Positions 1 through 7,237 of a stretch of 64,000 nt of DNA are shown here, one piece after another. The translations under genes and the position numbers were made by a program. This DNA is from JAIYDJ01 sp031400505 (GTDB lineage Bacteria; Pseudomonadota; Alphaproteobacteria; Rhodobacterales; Rhodobacteraceae), in contig JANNPZ010000023.1 of the NCBI GenBank assembly GCA_031400505.1, forward strand, positions 61,022-125,021, read 5' to 3'. The number at the start of each line of letters is the position of its first letter. Positions within the stretch are counted from its first letter, which is position 1. The notes under the pieces are model-generated. The model was not told the origin of the DNA and made no database searches. It was given only the letters and a program-made list of their open reading frames with translations.

Positions 1-537
1 CCCTGGGCCAACGTCTCGAATGCGCCGTTCCGGCTGTTCAAGCATTATGTCCACGAGGGCGGCATCTCGACCCCGCTGATCGCGCATTGGCCTGCCGGGC
101 TGGCGCCGCAACCCCCTCGCCATGCCGCCTGCCATGTGGTGGACCTGTTGCCTACGATCCTAGATGTCACCGGCGCGCAATACCTGGCCGAACTCGGCGG
201 GACGGCCATCCAGCCCGTCGAAGGGGAATCGCTGCTGGCCCTGCTGCAAGGGCAGGACTGGACACGCGCCGCCCCGATCTTCTTTGAACATGAAGGCAAC
301 GCAGCCATCCGCACTGGCGAATTCAAGCTGGTGCGGCAGTACGGGCAGACGTGGGAGCTATACGACATGTCGGTGGACCGCACAGAGTTGCACGATCTGG
401 CAGGGCAGTGCGGTCGCATCGAGACGGACCTGCTGCTGAGCTACGACGCATGGGCGCAACGTGTCGGTGTGCTGGACTGGTCGGTGGCGTTGCCGCGTCT
501 GATTGATGCGTGGAAAATCGGGTCTGCCGAAGGCTGA
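1..537 (+). CDS. Sulfatase (arylsulfatase family), C-terminal part only
   Basis: The reading frame is open from the first base of the window, so the N-terminal catalytic part, including the formylglycine motif, lies outside. The visible 178 residues carry the usual sulfatase C-terminal pattern: a loop with HEGGISTPLIAHWP, the segment VDLLPTILDVTG, and near the end GEFKLV followed by WELYDM and a DRTEL turn. Enzymes of this family hydrolyse sulfate esters of aromatic compounds or polysaccharides. The substrate cannot be told from this part. The MFS gene begins about 90 bases downstream on the same strand, so co-transcription is possible. Confidence 0.85.
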   Translation, partial: PWANVSNAPFRLFKHYVHEGGISTPLIAHWPAGLAPQPPRHAACHVVDLLPTILDVTGAQYLAELGGTAIQPVEGESLLALLQGQDWTRAAPIFFEHEGNAAIRTGEFKLVRQYGQTWELYDMSVDRTELHDLAGQCGRIETDLLLSYDAWAQRVGVLDWSVALPRLIDAWKIGSAEG

Positions 538-627
538 TGCGGTTTCGCTTCTGCCATGCCGCGTGTCGTTGGCAGACGTGCCACAGCGCCGGGCAGCGGC
601 TATCCCCATGCTGACCCCGGAGATTGC

Positions 628-1791
628 ATGTCGCCCCAGATCCTGATCACTGCCCGCGTGCCCTTGGCCGCCTTTGCGGCGATGGGCATCTGCTGGGGCA
701 GCTTTGCAGCCGAATTGCCGGATCTCAAGGCAATGCTGGGTGTCGACGAGGCGCAGCTTGGTTTGCTGATCCTGTTCACGCCGATTGCCGCGGTGCTCTC
801 GATGCTGCTGGCCCCGCGCGTGGGGCATGCCCTGGGCAGGCACGCCCTGTTGATTGCGACGCTTGCCATGGGGCTGGCCTTTGTGCTGCCCGGACAGGCA
901 TCGGCGATCTGGGTCTTTCCGATTGCCATGATGTGCTGCGGGGCGGCGACGGGGTTGACCGATGTGCTGATGACCGCGCGGGTGTCACAGATCGAGGCGG
1001 AACGCGGGCTGCATCTGATGAACCTGTCGCATGCCGCCTATTCCTTTGGCTATGCGGGCGCAGCCGTCGCGGTGGGCGCGATGCGCAGTGCCGCATGGCC
1101 ACCGTCCTGGGTGATGCTGGCGATTTCGCTGGCAGCGGTGCTGCTGGCGCTTGGGACGATGGAACGCGACGGCACCATTCACGGGCTGCTGCGCCCCAAA
1201 GGGGCGGGGGCCGGGCATCTTGGCCTGATCCCGGTGATCGGCGGCGGGATCGTGCTGATCGCCTTTCTGACCGAGAACGCCGCCGAGAACTGGTCGGCCC
1301 TGCATATCGAGCAGACGCTGGGTGGCAGCCCGGCGCAAGGCTCGGCGGGGCCTGCGGTCATCGCACTGACCATGGGATTCGCGCGGCTTGCCGGGCAAGG
1401 GCTGGTCGGGCGTTTTGGCGCGTTCCGGTTGCTGGCTGGGGGGGCGATGCTGTCGGGGTCGGGGGCGCTTGTTGCAGCAGCGGCGGTCAACCCAGGCATG
1501 GCCTATGCGGGGTTCATCATCATGGGCGTCGGCGCGTCAGTGATCTCGCCCACCGCTTTCTCGCTGGTGGGGCAATTGGCAGAGCCTTCGGCACGCGCCC
1601 GCGCGGTGGCACGGGCGACCCTGTTTGGCTATTTCGGCTACTTCTTTGGTCCGCCGATGCTTGGGCTGATCGCGGGCAGCTTCGGGCTGCGCTTCGCCTT
1701 CGTGTTTGCTGCGATCATGCTCATGTCGGTGCTGGTGCTGGCGCCCCTGATGGCCCGCCAACAAGGCGCAGGCGGCGTCATTTCTCGGTGA
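628..1791 (+). CDS. MFS transporter
   Basis: A 387-residue, very hydrophobic protein with about twelve predicted membrane segments, as expected of the major facilitator superfamily. The first helix has the pattern GICWGSFAAELPDLK, and a second conserved block (SHAAYSFGYAGAAVAVG) falls in the middle of the N-terminal half. This resembles the YbjJ-like branch of inner-membrane MFS proteins, whose substrates are mostly unknown. The open frame extends upstream to 556, but the extra residues are charged and unlike an MFS start, so the ATG at 628 is preferred. The 3' end overlaps the converging hydrolase gene by 14 bp. Substrate unknown. Confidence 0.75.
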   Translation: MSPQILITARVPLAAFAAMGICWGSFAAELPDLKAMLGVDEAQLGLLILFTPIAAVLSMLLAPRVGHALGRHALLIATLAMGLAFVLPGQASAIWVFPIAMMCCGAATGLTDVLMTARVSQIEAERGLHLMNLSHAAYSFGYAGAAVAVGAMRSAAWPPSWVMLAISLAAVLLALGTMERDGTIHGLLRPKGAGAGHLGLIPVIGGGIVLIAFLTENAAENWSALHIEQTLGGSPAQGSAGPAVIALTMGFARLAGQGLVGRFGAFRLLAGGAMLSGSGALVAAAAVNPGMAYAGFIIMGVGASVISPTAFSLVGQLAEPSARARAVARATLFGYFGYFFGPPMLGLIAGSFGLRFAFVFAAIMLMSVLVLAPLMARQQGAGGVISR

Positions 1792-2632
1792 TCCGCACAC
1801 CGTTGATCCGGCCCAGGGCCGAGTCTTGCCAGACGGATTGCCGCAGATGCCGCAGGTATTCGCCCGCAAGCCGACCGGCCTTGTTTTGCAGCGATGCATT
1901 GCCGCGCCCGCCCAGATTGAAATGCGAGGCCCCTTCGATCACCGCAAGCCGCTTTTGCCCGGGGGGAAGGCCCTCCCACGCGGTAAGCCGGGTTTGCCAC
2001 GATCCGTCATAGCCATCGTCTTCGGTGCCTGTCAGCATCAGAACCGGCGCCGTGACGTCTGCCCAGGCCCCGGTATCGGAAAAGGCCCAGCCGGTTCCTT
2101 GCGGCGACACCGCGATATAGGCGTCAAAACGCTGCTTTCCGCGAAAGGGAAGCCCGCTTTGTGCGCCCGCCTCGATCATCGTCAGGGCGGCCCCCATCGA
2201 ATGACCGCCCAGCACGAAGGGGTCGGGGCGGCAATCCTTGGTGGCATAGTCGATGGCGGCCTGCAGATCGCGCGCGCGCCCGGTCCAGATGGCCGGGTCT
2301 TGCAACTGCGCCTCGATTGCGCCACGCCGCTTGATCCCAAAAAGTGCCCGCGGCCCCGAGTCGCGATGCTCCATCGCCAGAACTCGGTAGCCTTCCGCCA
2401 CCGCGAGCGCATCCAGATATTCCATCGCCCGTTCGTCTCCGCCCAACCCATGCGACAGGATCAGCGTCGGCGCACAAACGCCGTCCCAGTCACCGGCCAG
2501 CCGTGCCGCATAGCTCTGGCCATCGGCAAGGCGGATTTCCACGGTTTCGGCATTGCCGGTGGCGGGAATGCTGCCCGTTGCGAACAGACAGATGGCAAAC
2601 GAAGTGAGATACGATTTCATCGACAAAAGCAT
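1778..2632 (-). CDS. Secreted alpha/beta hydrolase
   Basis: A 284-residue protein with an N-terminal signal peptide (hydrophobic stretch with cleavage expected near NAE). It has an alpha/beta-hydrolase fold: an oxyanion strand LILSHGLGGDE, the nucleophile elbow GGHSMGAA (Ser), an acid in LTGTEDDGYDG, and a late histidine in EGASHFNLGG. This arrangement resembles the dienelactone hydrolase/chlorophyllase-like group of exported esterases. The ATG at 2632 is preferred because a GAGGA ribosome site lies 5 nt upstream; an in-frame ATG at 2620 would still leave a signal peptide. It converges on the MFS gene with a short overlap. Natural substrate unknown. Confidence 0.75.
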   Translation of the reverse strand: MLLSMKSYLTSFAICLFATGSIPATGNAETVEIRLADGQSYAARLAGDWDGVCAPTLILSHGLGGDERAMEYLDALAVAEGYRVLAMEHRDSGPRALFGIKRRGAIEAQLQDPAIWTGRARDLQAAIDYATKDCRPDPFVLGGHSMGAALTMIEAGAQSGLPFRGKQRFDAYIAVSPQGTGWAFSDTGAWADVTAPVLMLTGTEDDGYDGSWQTRLTAWEGLPPGQKRLAVIEGASHFNLGGRGNASLQNKAGRLAGEYLRHLRQSVWQDSALGRINGVRITEK

Positions 2633-2751
2633 GACAGTCCTCGTTGCCGTCCTGGCGCCGGGCACCATCGCCCGATCGCTCTCAGGAACGCTGCGAGTGG
2701 CCGTTTCCGCCGCGGGTCGCTGTCACAGCTTCGTGAAGCGGGCTGGCGGGT

Positions 2752-3915
2752 TCAGGCCCAAACCCCTTGGAAATCCGCCGGCACCAGCAGATTATCGCGG
2801 GAAAGATCGGTCGCCTTGCGCTCGCCACACAGCGCCATCGAGATGTCGAGTTCCTTGTGAATGATCTGCAGCGCCTTCGTGACACCGGCCTGCCCCATCG
2901 CGCCAAGTCCATAGATGCAGGACCGCCCGATCATCACGCCCTTGGCTCCCATGGCCAGGGCCTTGAGCACGTCCTGCCCCGACCGGATGCCGCTGTCCAT
3001 CAGGACTTCGGTCTTGTCGCCGACCGCCGCGACAATTCCGGGCAAGGCCCGGATCGACGAAATCGCCCCGTCAAGCTGCCGCCCGCCGTGGTTTGACACC
3101 ACGATCGCATCCGCCCCGACCGACAGCGCCTTTTGCGCGTCCTCGACATCGAGGATCCCCTTCAGGATCACCTTGCCGCCCCACATCTCCTTGATGCGCG
3201 CGATGCGGTTCCAATCAAGGCTGAGGTCAAACGCCTCTGCCGTCCAGCTTGACAGCGAGGATGGATCGGTCACGCCCTTGGCGTGGCCCACGATGTTGCC
3301 GAAGAACCGCCGCTTGGTGCCCAGCATGCCCAGACCCCATTGCACCCGGGTCATCATGTCGGCAACCGAGGACACCGTCAGCTTGGGCGGGGCAGAGAGG
3401 CCGTTTTTCAGATCCTTGTGCCGCTGGCCCAACAGTTGCAGATCGACGGTGATCACCAGCGCCGAGCATTTGGCCGCGCGGGCCCGCTCGATCAGGCGAC
3501 GCATGAAATCGTCATCTTTCAGCGTATAGACCTGAAACCAGAAGGGGGCGCTGGTGTTCGCTGCCACATCCTCGATCGAGCAGATCGACATGGTGGAGAG
3601 CGTGAAGGGTATCCCGAAGGCCTCGGCTGCGCGGGCCGCCTTGATCTCGCCGTCGGCACTGTTCATGCCCGTCATGCCGACCGGGGCGATGGCCACCGGC
3701 ATGGCGACCTTTTCGCCCAGCATCGTGCTTTCCGTGCTGCGCCCCGACATGTCCACCGCAACTCTTTGGCGCAGCCGCAGCTTGGCAAAATCCGAGGTGT
3801 TGTCCCGGAAGGTCTGCTCGGTGTAGCTGCCGCTTTCGCAGTAGTCGTAGAACATCTTCGGCACCCGGCGTTTGTAGATCCGCTTCAGATCCTCGATGCA
3901 GGTCACGACGGGCAT
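2752..3915 (-). CDS. lldD: FMN-dependent alpha-hydroxy-acid dehydrogenase, L-lactate dehydrogenase type
   Basis: A 387-residue TIM-barrel flavoenzyme. It has the family active site VVSNHGGRQLDG, with the catalytic His that abstracts the substrate proton, followed by the FMN-phosphate region MDSGIRSGQDVLKAL and VMIGR. An earlier substrate-side arginine lies in LGQRHKDLKNG, typical of LldD-like enzymes that oxidise L-lactate to pyruvate and feed electrons to the respiratory chain. Glycolate or mandelate oxidase activity is a possible alternative. The start at 3915 has an AAAGGA ribosome site; the upstream frame extension to 4089 looks non-coding. Upstream lies a cluster of TTGGTAA half-sites, a likely operator. 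No lactate permease gene is adjacent. Confidence 0.85.
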   Translation of the reverse strand: MPVVTCIEDLKRIYKRRVPKMFYDYCESGSYTEQTFRDNTSDFAKLRLRQRVAVDMSGRSTESTMLGEKVAMPVAIAPVGMTGMNSADGEIKAARAAEAFGIPFTLSTMSICSIEDVAANTSAPFWFQVYTLKDDDFMRRLIERARAAKCSALVITVDLQLLGQRHKDLKNGLSAPPKLTVSSVADMMTRVQWGLGMLGTKRRFFGNIVGHAKGVTDPSSLSSWTAEAFDLSLDWNRIARIKEMWGGKVILKGILDVEDAQKALSVGADAIVVSNHGGRQLDGAISSIRALPGIVAAVGDKTEVLMDSGIRSGQDVLKALAMGAKGVMIGRSCIYGLGAMGQAGVTKALQIIHKELDISMALCGERKATDLSRDNLLVPADFQGVWA

Positions 3916-3936
3916 GGGACGGTCCTTTCGGCTGTA

Positions 3937-3988
3937 TTGGTAAAAAGTGTTTACCAAAGAAGCCCGTCGAAAGCAATCACTTTGGTAA
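3937..3988. promoter_or_regulatory. Operator-like cluster of three TTGGTAA half-sites upstream of lldD
   Basis: TTGGTAAA at 3937-3944 and TTTACCAA at 3950-3957 form a perfect 8-bp inverted repeat with a 5-bp spacer. A third copy, CTTTGGTAA at 3980-3988, pairs in turn with TTACCAAAG at 3951-3959. The cluster ends 22 bp before the lldD start codon, where promoter elements are expected. TGGT/ACCA half-sites are used by FadR/LldR-type GntR regulators and similar dyads by LacI-family repressors. The spacing does not decide between them, and no regulator gene lies nearby. Inference: lactate-responsive control. Confidence 0.55.
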
Positions 3989-4139
3989 TCCCGGATCCAC
4001 CCGTGCGGCGGTATGCGCAGCACCTGGCTGCCGATGGGTTGACCACGCCATCGGCGGCCGCGTCGCGTCGCGCAGGTTGCAAAGACCAAAATTGGGGCGG
4101 CGCGTGAGATGGCGAAGGGTCACGCCCGGGAAAGCCGCA

Positions 4140-4931
4140 CTACGCCGAATGCGCCCCTGCGGCCAAGGCGGCCACGCTGGCCAGCACCTCGGCAACGCTG
4201 CGCCCCTCGCCGATCTGTTTGACGATGGCCGACCCGACGACACAGCCATCCGCCACCGCGGCAATCGCGCGGGCCTGGTCGGGCGTGTTGATCCCGAAGC
4301 CGACCACGACCGGCAGGTCGGTCGAGGCCTTGATCCGCGCCACCTCGGGTGCCACGTCCCCTGCCTCGGCCGCCGCAGCCCCGGTGATCCCGGTGATCGA
4401 GACGTAATAGACAAAGCCCGAGGTGTTCTGTAGCACCTTCGGCAGGCGCTTGGCGTCCGTTGTGGGCGTGGCCAGCCGGATGAAGTTCAACCCCGCCGCC
4501 TGCGCGGGCAGGCACAGTTCGGCATCTTCCTCGGGCGGCAGATCGACGATGATCAACCCGTCGATCCCGGCTTCGGTCGCTTCCTTCAGGAACCGCTCCA
4601 CCCCGCGCGCATAGATCGGGTTGTAATAGCCCATCAACACGATCGGCGTCACCGTGTCGCCCGCCCGAAAGTCGCGCACCATCTGCAAGGTCGCGTCCAG
4701 CGTCATCCCGCCCTCCAGCGCGCGCTGGCCGGCCAGCTGGATCGTCGGGCCATCGGCCATCGGATCGGTAAAGGGCAGGCCCAACTCGATGATGTCCACC
4801 CCGGCACCCGGCAGGCCCCTCATCACCGCAAGGGCTGTCGCCACATCGGGGTCGCCCGCCATGATGTAGGAAACGAAGGCCTTCTTTCCCGCGGCGCGCA
4901 GCCGGGCAAACGTGTCGTCGATCCGTGTCAT
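4140..4931 (-). CDS. trpA: Tryptophan synthase alpha subunit
   Basis: A 263-residue protein of normal TrpA length. It contains the diagnostic active-site segment IIELGLPFTDPMADGP, which provides the catalytic Glu and Asp that cleave indole-3-glycerol phosphate to indole and glyceraldehyde 3-phosphate. The phosphate-binding GFGI loop is present towards the C-terminus. Indole is normally channelled to TrpB. The start ATG at 4931 is at the usual place before MTRIDDTFARL; the frame extension to 5012 is not typical of TrpA. trpB and trpF are not beside it, so this is a split trp locus, common in alphaproteobacteria. The upstream neighbour on the same strand is an EEP-family protein, with no obvious link. 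Confidence 0.95.
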   Translation of the reverse strand: MTRIDDTFARLRAAGKKAFVSYIMAGDPDVATALAVMRGLPGAGVDIIELGLPFTDPMADGPTIQLAGQRALEGGMTLDATLQMVRDFRAGDTVTPIVLMGYYNPIYARGVERFLKEATEAGIDGLIIVDLPPEEDAELCLPAQAAGLNFIRLATPTTDAKRLPKVLQNTSGFVYYVSITGITGAAAAEAGDVAPEVARIKASTDLPVVVGFGINTPDQARAIAAVADGCVVGSAIVKQIGEGRSVAEVLASVAALAAGAHSA

Positions 4932-5028
4932 GAGGCTCCCCTGCCGCTGCATGGTCCGATGTGCCACGGCACAAGGTGGGAAATCAATGGGGCCCGGCCC
5001 GTGCTGCCGCACGACCCGCAGGCGCAGG

Positions 5029-5829
5029 CTATACCTCGAGCGTCAGCGGGCAATGGTCCGACACTTCGGGATCACGCACAACGTCGAACGCGCGCACGGC
5101 GTCGGGGCGGTCGATCAGCATGTAGTCGGCATATCTGCCGGCTTTGCCGTAATGCGATGTGCGGGTGCCGGGGAACCCGCCGCTGGTCACCAGTTCGACC
5201 ATCCCCGCGGCTTTGAGCAGGTTCAGCGTCTCGCTGTCCGGCCCGACGTTGAAATCGCCGCAGATGACCCGCAAATCACCTGCCTGCGTCAGCTGATCAG
5301 ACAGCGCAAGCAGCCGCCGGGCCTGTGCCAGCCGTTCGGGCGTGTCGCCCTTGCCCGCCAGATCGCGCAACCCGTGCATATGGGTGATGCCGACAAATCC
5401 GCGCCGGGACGGGTCATGGATCCGTACCCCATGCGCACAGCGCGCGCGCGGATGATCGCCATAGCCGTCGGGCGCATAGTCCTTGTGCACAAAGCCCTGC
5501 ACCTGCCCTACGACGGCCAATGACCGGTGGACAAAGGTGGCAAGACCCCATTGCGAGGGCACGGCCTGCGCGCCGTCCCACAACACACCTTCGGCCGCGG
5601 GGCAGAACGTGGCGGTGTGGTCCGGCAAGGCCCGGCAGACATCGCGAAAGAAGTTCGCGCGCTGGTCCAGCACATGGTCGCCATCGCGGTAGGTCAGCCA
5701 GTCCCGGGCGGTCTGCGGGCTGTGGACCACCTCTTGCAGGCACAGCACCTGTGGCGCCTGTGCGGCCAGATAGGGAAGAAGCCGGTCGCACAGCTTGCCG
5801 CCCCAGCCATTCAAACACATGATCCGCAC
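5029..5829 (-). CDS. Endonuclease/exonuclease/phosphatase family protein
   Basis: A 266-residue protein of the EEP superfamily (DNase I/sphingomyelinase fold). Visible motifs are an N-terminal NGWGGKL strand-turn, the metal-binding LCLQEV (Glu), ICGDFNV (Asp/Asn) and the C-terminal VSDHCPL (Asp-His). Such proteins hydrolyse phosphodiester or phosphomonoester bonds in DNA or lipids; the substrate cannot be read from sequence. A GTG start at 5829 is preferred because a GGAAAGGGG ribosome site lies 7 nt upstream of it; the ATG at 5820 would be too far from it. The frame continues upstream to 6441 but there it runs antisense to ychF and is not coding. No signal peptide is seen. Confidence 0.75.
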   Translation of the reverse strand: MRIMCLNGWGGKLCDRLLPYLAAQAPQVLCLQEVVHSPQTARDWLTYRDGDHVLDQRANFFRDVCRALPDHTATFCPAAEGVLWDGAQAVPSQWGLATFVHRSLAVVGQVQGFVHKDYAPDGYGDHPRARCAHGVRIHDPSRRGFVGITHMHGLRDLAGKGDTPERLAQARRLLALSDQLTQAGDLRVICGDFNVGPDSETLNLLKAAGMVELVTSGGFPGTRTSHYGKAGRYADYMLIDRPDAVRAFDVVRDPEVSDHCPLTLEV

Positions 5830-5971
5830 GACGCGGCCCCTTTCCCGGCAACCCCCTGCCGCCCAGACTTTCGCACAAGGCGGCGCGGCGCAACCCGAAA
5901 GAACGGGCCGCAGAAGCTTGATCCTTTCCCCCGCCCTGCGTAGAAGCGGCGCGTCGGCAATGGAGGGTAGC

Positions 5972-7069
5972 ATGGGTTTCAAGATGGGCATCGTGGGTTT
6001 GCCGAACGTCGGCAAGTCCACCCTCTTCAACGCGCTGACCCGGACGGCGGCGGCGCAGGCGGCGAACTTTCCGTTCTGCACCATCGAGCCGAACGTGGGC
6101 GAGGTCGCGGTGCCCGACAGCCGGCTTGACAAGTTGGCGGCGATTGCGGGGTCCAAGCAGATCATACCGACGCGGATGACCTTTGTTGACATTGCCGGCC
6201 TCGTGCGGGGGGCGTCGAAGGGCGAGGGGTTGGGCAACCAGTTTCTGGCCAACATCCGGGAATGTGACGCGGTGGCCCATGTGCTGCGCTGTTTCGAGGA
6301 TGGCGACATCACCCATGTCGAGGGGCGCATCGACCCGGTGGCGGATGCCGAGACCATCGAGACCGAGCTGATGCTGGCCGATCTTGAATCGATCGAGCGG
6401 CGGCTGGCGGGGCTCGCGCGCAAGATAAAGGGCGGCGACAAAGAGGCGGTCGATCAGGACCGCCTACTGCGTATCGCGTTGAAATTGCTGGAGGATGGCA
6501 AGCCCGCGCGGTTTGCGAAGGTGGCAGAGGATGACCTGCGGGCCTGGCGGTTGTTGCAGCTTTTGACGTCAAAGCCGGTGCTTTATGTCTGCAACGTCGA
6601 GGAATCTTCGGCGGCAGAGGGCAACAGCCAGTCGGCGCGGGTGGCCGTGATGGCGGCGGCACAGGGGGCGGCGTCGGTGGTGATCAGCGCCCGGATCGAG
6701 GAAGAGATCAGCCAGCTTCCCCCCGACGAGGCTGCGATGTTTCTGGAAGAGATGGGGTTGGCCGAGGCGGGGTTGGACCGGCTGATCAAGGCGGGTTACA
6801 AGCTGTTGGGATTGCAGACCTATTTCACCGTCGGCCCCAAAGAGGCCCGCGCCTGGACGATCAACGCAGGCACGCTGGCCCCGCAGGCGGCGGGGGTGAT
6901 CCACGGCGATTTCGAGAAGGGGTTCATCCGGTCCGAGACGATTGCCTATGACGATTACATCGCAGGTCGCGGCGAGGCGGGGGCCAAGGAAGCGGGCAAG
7001 TTCCGGGTCGAGGGGAAGACCTATGAGGTGAAGGACGGGGATGTGCTGCACTTCCTGTTTTCCGGCTGA
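5972..7069 (+). CDS. ychF: Redox-regulated ATPase/GTPase YchF (Obg family)
   Basis: A 365-residue protein, full length for YchF/OLA1. The P-loop is GLPNVGKST near residue 8 and the G3 region is VDIAGLV. The YchF-specific replacement of the NKxD guanine motif, CNVEE, indicates ATP rather than GTP preference. The C-terminal TGS-like domain ends in VKDGDVLHFLF. YchF binds ribosomes and is connected with translation and oxidative-stress response. The start is fixed by GGAGG at 5962-5966 and by the family N-terminus MGFKMGIVGLPNVG. It is divergent from the EEP gene. A GC-rich hairpin follows at 7220-7237. Confidence 0.95.
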   Translation: MGFKMGIVGLPNVGKSTLFNALTRTAAAQAANFPFCTIEPNVGEVAVPDSRLDKLAAIAGSKQIIPTRMTFVDIAGLVRGASKGEGLGNQFLANIRECDAVAHVLRCFEDGDITHVEGRIDPVADAETIETELMLADLESIERRLAGLARKIKGGDKEAVDQDRLLRIALKLLEDGKPARFAKVAEDDLRAWRLLQLLTSKPVLYVCNVEESSAAEGNSQSARVAVMAAAQGAASVVISARIEEEISQLPPDEAAMFLEEMGLAEAGLDRLIKAGYKLLGLQTYFTVGPKEARAWTINAGTLAPQAAGVIHGDFEKGFIRSETIAYDDYIAGRGEAGAKEAGKFRVEGKTYEVKDGDVLHFLFSG

Positions 7070-7219
7070 ACCCCTTGGGAACGCGGCGTTAATCCGGCAG
7101 GATCGGCGCGGGGGGGTGTATGGCGGAGGTATGCGGCGCGTATGGCTTGCGTATGGCGAACGGCATGACGTTCCGCGCGCGGCGGCCGGGTTAACGATTG
7201 CGGGCGAATCGGGGGGGAT

Positions 7220-7237
7220 GGCGGGCTGAAGCCCGCC
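7220..7237. terminator. GGCGGGC-TGAA-GCCCGCC hairpin between convergent genes
   Basis: A perfect 7-bp GC stem with a TGAA tetraloop lies between the 3' ends of ychF and the converging TPR gene, right beside the TPR stop codon. There is no T-run on either side, so its role as a two-way terminator or transcript-stabilising hairpin is inferred from position. Hairpins of this type are common in Rhodobacteraceae intergenic DNA. Confidence 0.5.

Noticed and set aside
5830..6441. N-terminal extension of the EEP protein over ychF
   Set aside because: Antisense to the conserved ychF coding sequence; the EEP family starts at NGWGG and a good ribosome site supports the GTG at 5829.
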